Positions 62,363 to 64,000 of a stretch of DNA of 64,000 bases are shown here, piece after piece. Below the pieces are notes generated by a model, which was given only the letters and a program-made list of their open reading frames with translations, was not told the DNA's origin and ran no database searches. The stretch's first letter is position 1. The number at the start of each line of letters is the position of its first letter. Source of the stretch: Oxyruncus cristatus. Its lineage: Eukaryota > Chordata > Aves > Passeriformes > Cotingidae. The position numbers and the translations under genes are program-made. The stretch lies in assembly GCA_013399855.1 (NCBI GenBank), contig VXAY01003218.1, positions 1,010,975-1,074,974 on the forward strand. The letters run 5' to 3'.

Positions 62363-62655
62363 ACCAGCACAATCACCAGCCAAGAACTGTAGTTCTCCAT
62401 GTTTCCAGTGTAAAAACTGAAAAGAGAAGACGAAGTTTTCTCGAGCCCCAACCTTTGCTGCCTTTGTGGAGATGGGAAAGGTCATTTGAATTGTAGTGCG
62501 GGGATGTTCAAAGGATTTGTGTTAAAATGTAAATGGAGCAAATGTAAAGGCTACAGCAGGTGAAATGACCAAATTTCACCTTATTGATTGGAGTGGCCAG
62601 GTCTTGCTTTTAGCAGCTGTTACTTCAGGGAGACAGCAAGAAGGTGGTTCACCTC

Positions 62656-62668
62656 AAAAAAAAAAAAA
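62656..62668. repeat. Poly-A tract
   Basis: Thirteen A residues with no retrotransposon recognised beside them. Confidence 0.9.
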
Positions 62669-64000
62669 AGTGCCAGCAGTTCAGGGCAAGGAAAAAACTC
62701 AAAATCTCATTAAAAATATCCTAAGGCAACACATATCATTCCTGGCCTGTTTGTGTGAGTTTAGTTGCTGTGACAGATTCAGCTTTTCTGGAATTGGAAG
62801 GTTTACTTTTGTTTGCTCCCAAAAGTTTTCACTCTTTTGTCCCTCCTATCTGATGCAGCACTGAATGAATCTTAGAAAGGCATTTTTGCTTTTCTCCATC
62901 CCAGTTGGTTATTAATTCTGAAGTCTAAGGTTGATGTAAGAGATGAAAAAGTTCATTTTTGAAACTCACCTGGGCAGTCACACACACAGTAGCTTCATAA
63001 TATGAGAAACTTCGCATAAAATTTAACAACTAGCAGATAAAATCACGATTCTACTCACTCCCCTGGAGTTCTGCTTAATATTGCTTCTTCACAGGCTAAA
63101 TTATGGCTCGGTAGTGGCTGTTTTCCTTTTTATTTGAGTTGCTGGCAAAGGTCTCTGGCACAGTTGAGGTCAAGTGCTTGCCTGATCTGTTGACCCACAT
63201 TAACAGTGAAAAGCTGCTGTTACTGTACCAGTTGTGGGGTTTGTTTTCACTCCTGGCAGAAGCATGAATTGTTGCGTATTTTAATACTACTTTGGGCAAG
63301 ATATAGGTGGTTGAAAGTACCAGGATTTGAGCTTTAGTGGTTAAAATAACTTTAAAATAACTTTACTGCCTGATGCATTACAACAGTGGGTAATGTTTGC
63401 TTTTTTTTTGTGTATGTGTGTACCAAAACCTGTGAAGTTTTCTAATCAATCCCTTTGAGATTTAAAAAAGAAAACCAATCTAAGCTTTTTAATTAAATAT
63501 ACAGAGAAGCTCCAACTTAAAATCACAAACTTGTGTCACATCCAGAAGTACGTGACTGTTCTTAACACTGTGATAAAAACACCTGGATATCATAAGAAGT
63601 GGAATTTGGTACTTTTTGTTTTTCTTACTGCCCTTGACATCTAAACTGGGAGGAGTTATGTCCCTTCGGACACTTCTGTCAGCGTTGGATTTGCTGAACC
63701 CTTCCAGAGGTGTCCAGGTGAGGTCACACACCAGGATGAGCAGCTTGGCAGCCAGGTTGGGAACGCTCCATGGATCAATCCCTCCCAGGTCCAGGAAACC
63801 GGGAATGGCGATGGAAGATTCCGTATCTTAAGGCAGCAGGGAGAACACTTTCTCAGGAGAATAAAGACAGTGAAGAAAGTGTAAAAGACCATGTGCTTCT
63901 AAGCCTGTGGTGTCAGAAATGCCAGTATGATTTTTTCCCTCTGTCAGATGTCCAGCAGCTTCCAGACATTACATAATCGCAGTTTTAGGTGTCGTTACTT

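Larger units (their letters stand above)
59111..64000. other. Right flank, possible first intron of the neighbour gene
   Basis: AT-richer DNA with no CR1 fragment recognised, in contrast to the rest of the window. No coding exon is supported. In particular, no RNF2-like N-terminal or RING-finger (paired CPxC and HxFC) coding segment was found on the plus strand. Simple repeats lie at 62310 and 62656. Confidence 0.5.

Overview
This window is vertebrate nuclear DNA and reads as a bird, probably a songbird or another neoavian. It contains about 25 fragments of CR1 LINE 3' ends in both orientations, many with the typical (ATTCTATG)-like tail. It has no mammalian-type SINEs, and one LTR looks like an avian ERVL-type element. 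The coding exons match the start of the vertebrate NIBAN1 (FAM129A) protein. No database search was possible, so the species and repeat subfamilies are inferred.

The one gene identified with certainty is the 5' part of NIBAN1, on the minus strand. Exon 1 (start codon at 36344) lies in a CpG island. A 26.6-kb first intron follows, then exons 2 to 5 cluster between 9697 and 5547. All five exons keep one reading frame, have consensus GT/AG splice sites, and together encode residues 1 to 200 plus one base of codon 201. That covers the N-terminal myristoylation-type motif and most or all of the PH-domain region. No sixth exon was found in 1-5546, so the gene continues past the left edge.

From 36.65 to 58.19 kb the DNA appears intergenic: CR1 fragments, one LTR at about 52.6-53.3 kb, microsatellites, and no supported coding exon. 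A 428-base gap (58194-58621) is followed by a second CpG-rich block (58622-59110). In amniotes the gene next to and divergent from NIBAN1 is RNF2, whose first exon is non-coding. The block is therefore a candidate RNF2 promoter, but no RNF2 coding sequence lies in the window, so this is inference. The last 5 kb would be its first intron.

No new gene system was found. The observations most worth a second look are a 73-bp direct repeat (69/73 identical) bracketing NIBAN1 exons 2-5, a short near-perfect hairpin in intron 1, an inverted CR1 pair, a possible CR1-derived splice acceptor in the intergenic region, and a local assembly artefact in a poly-T tract.
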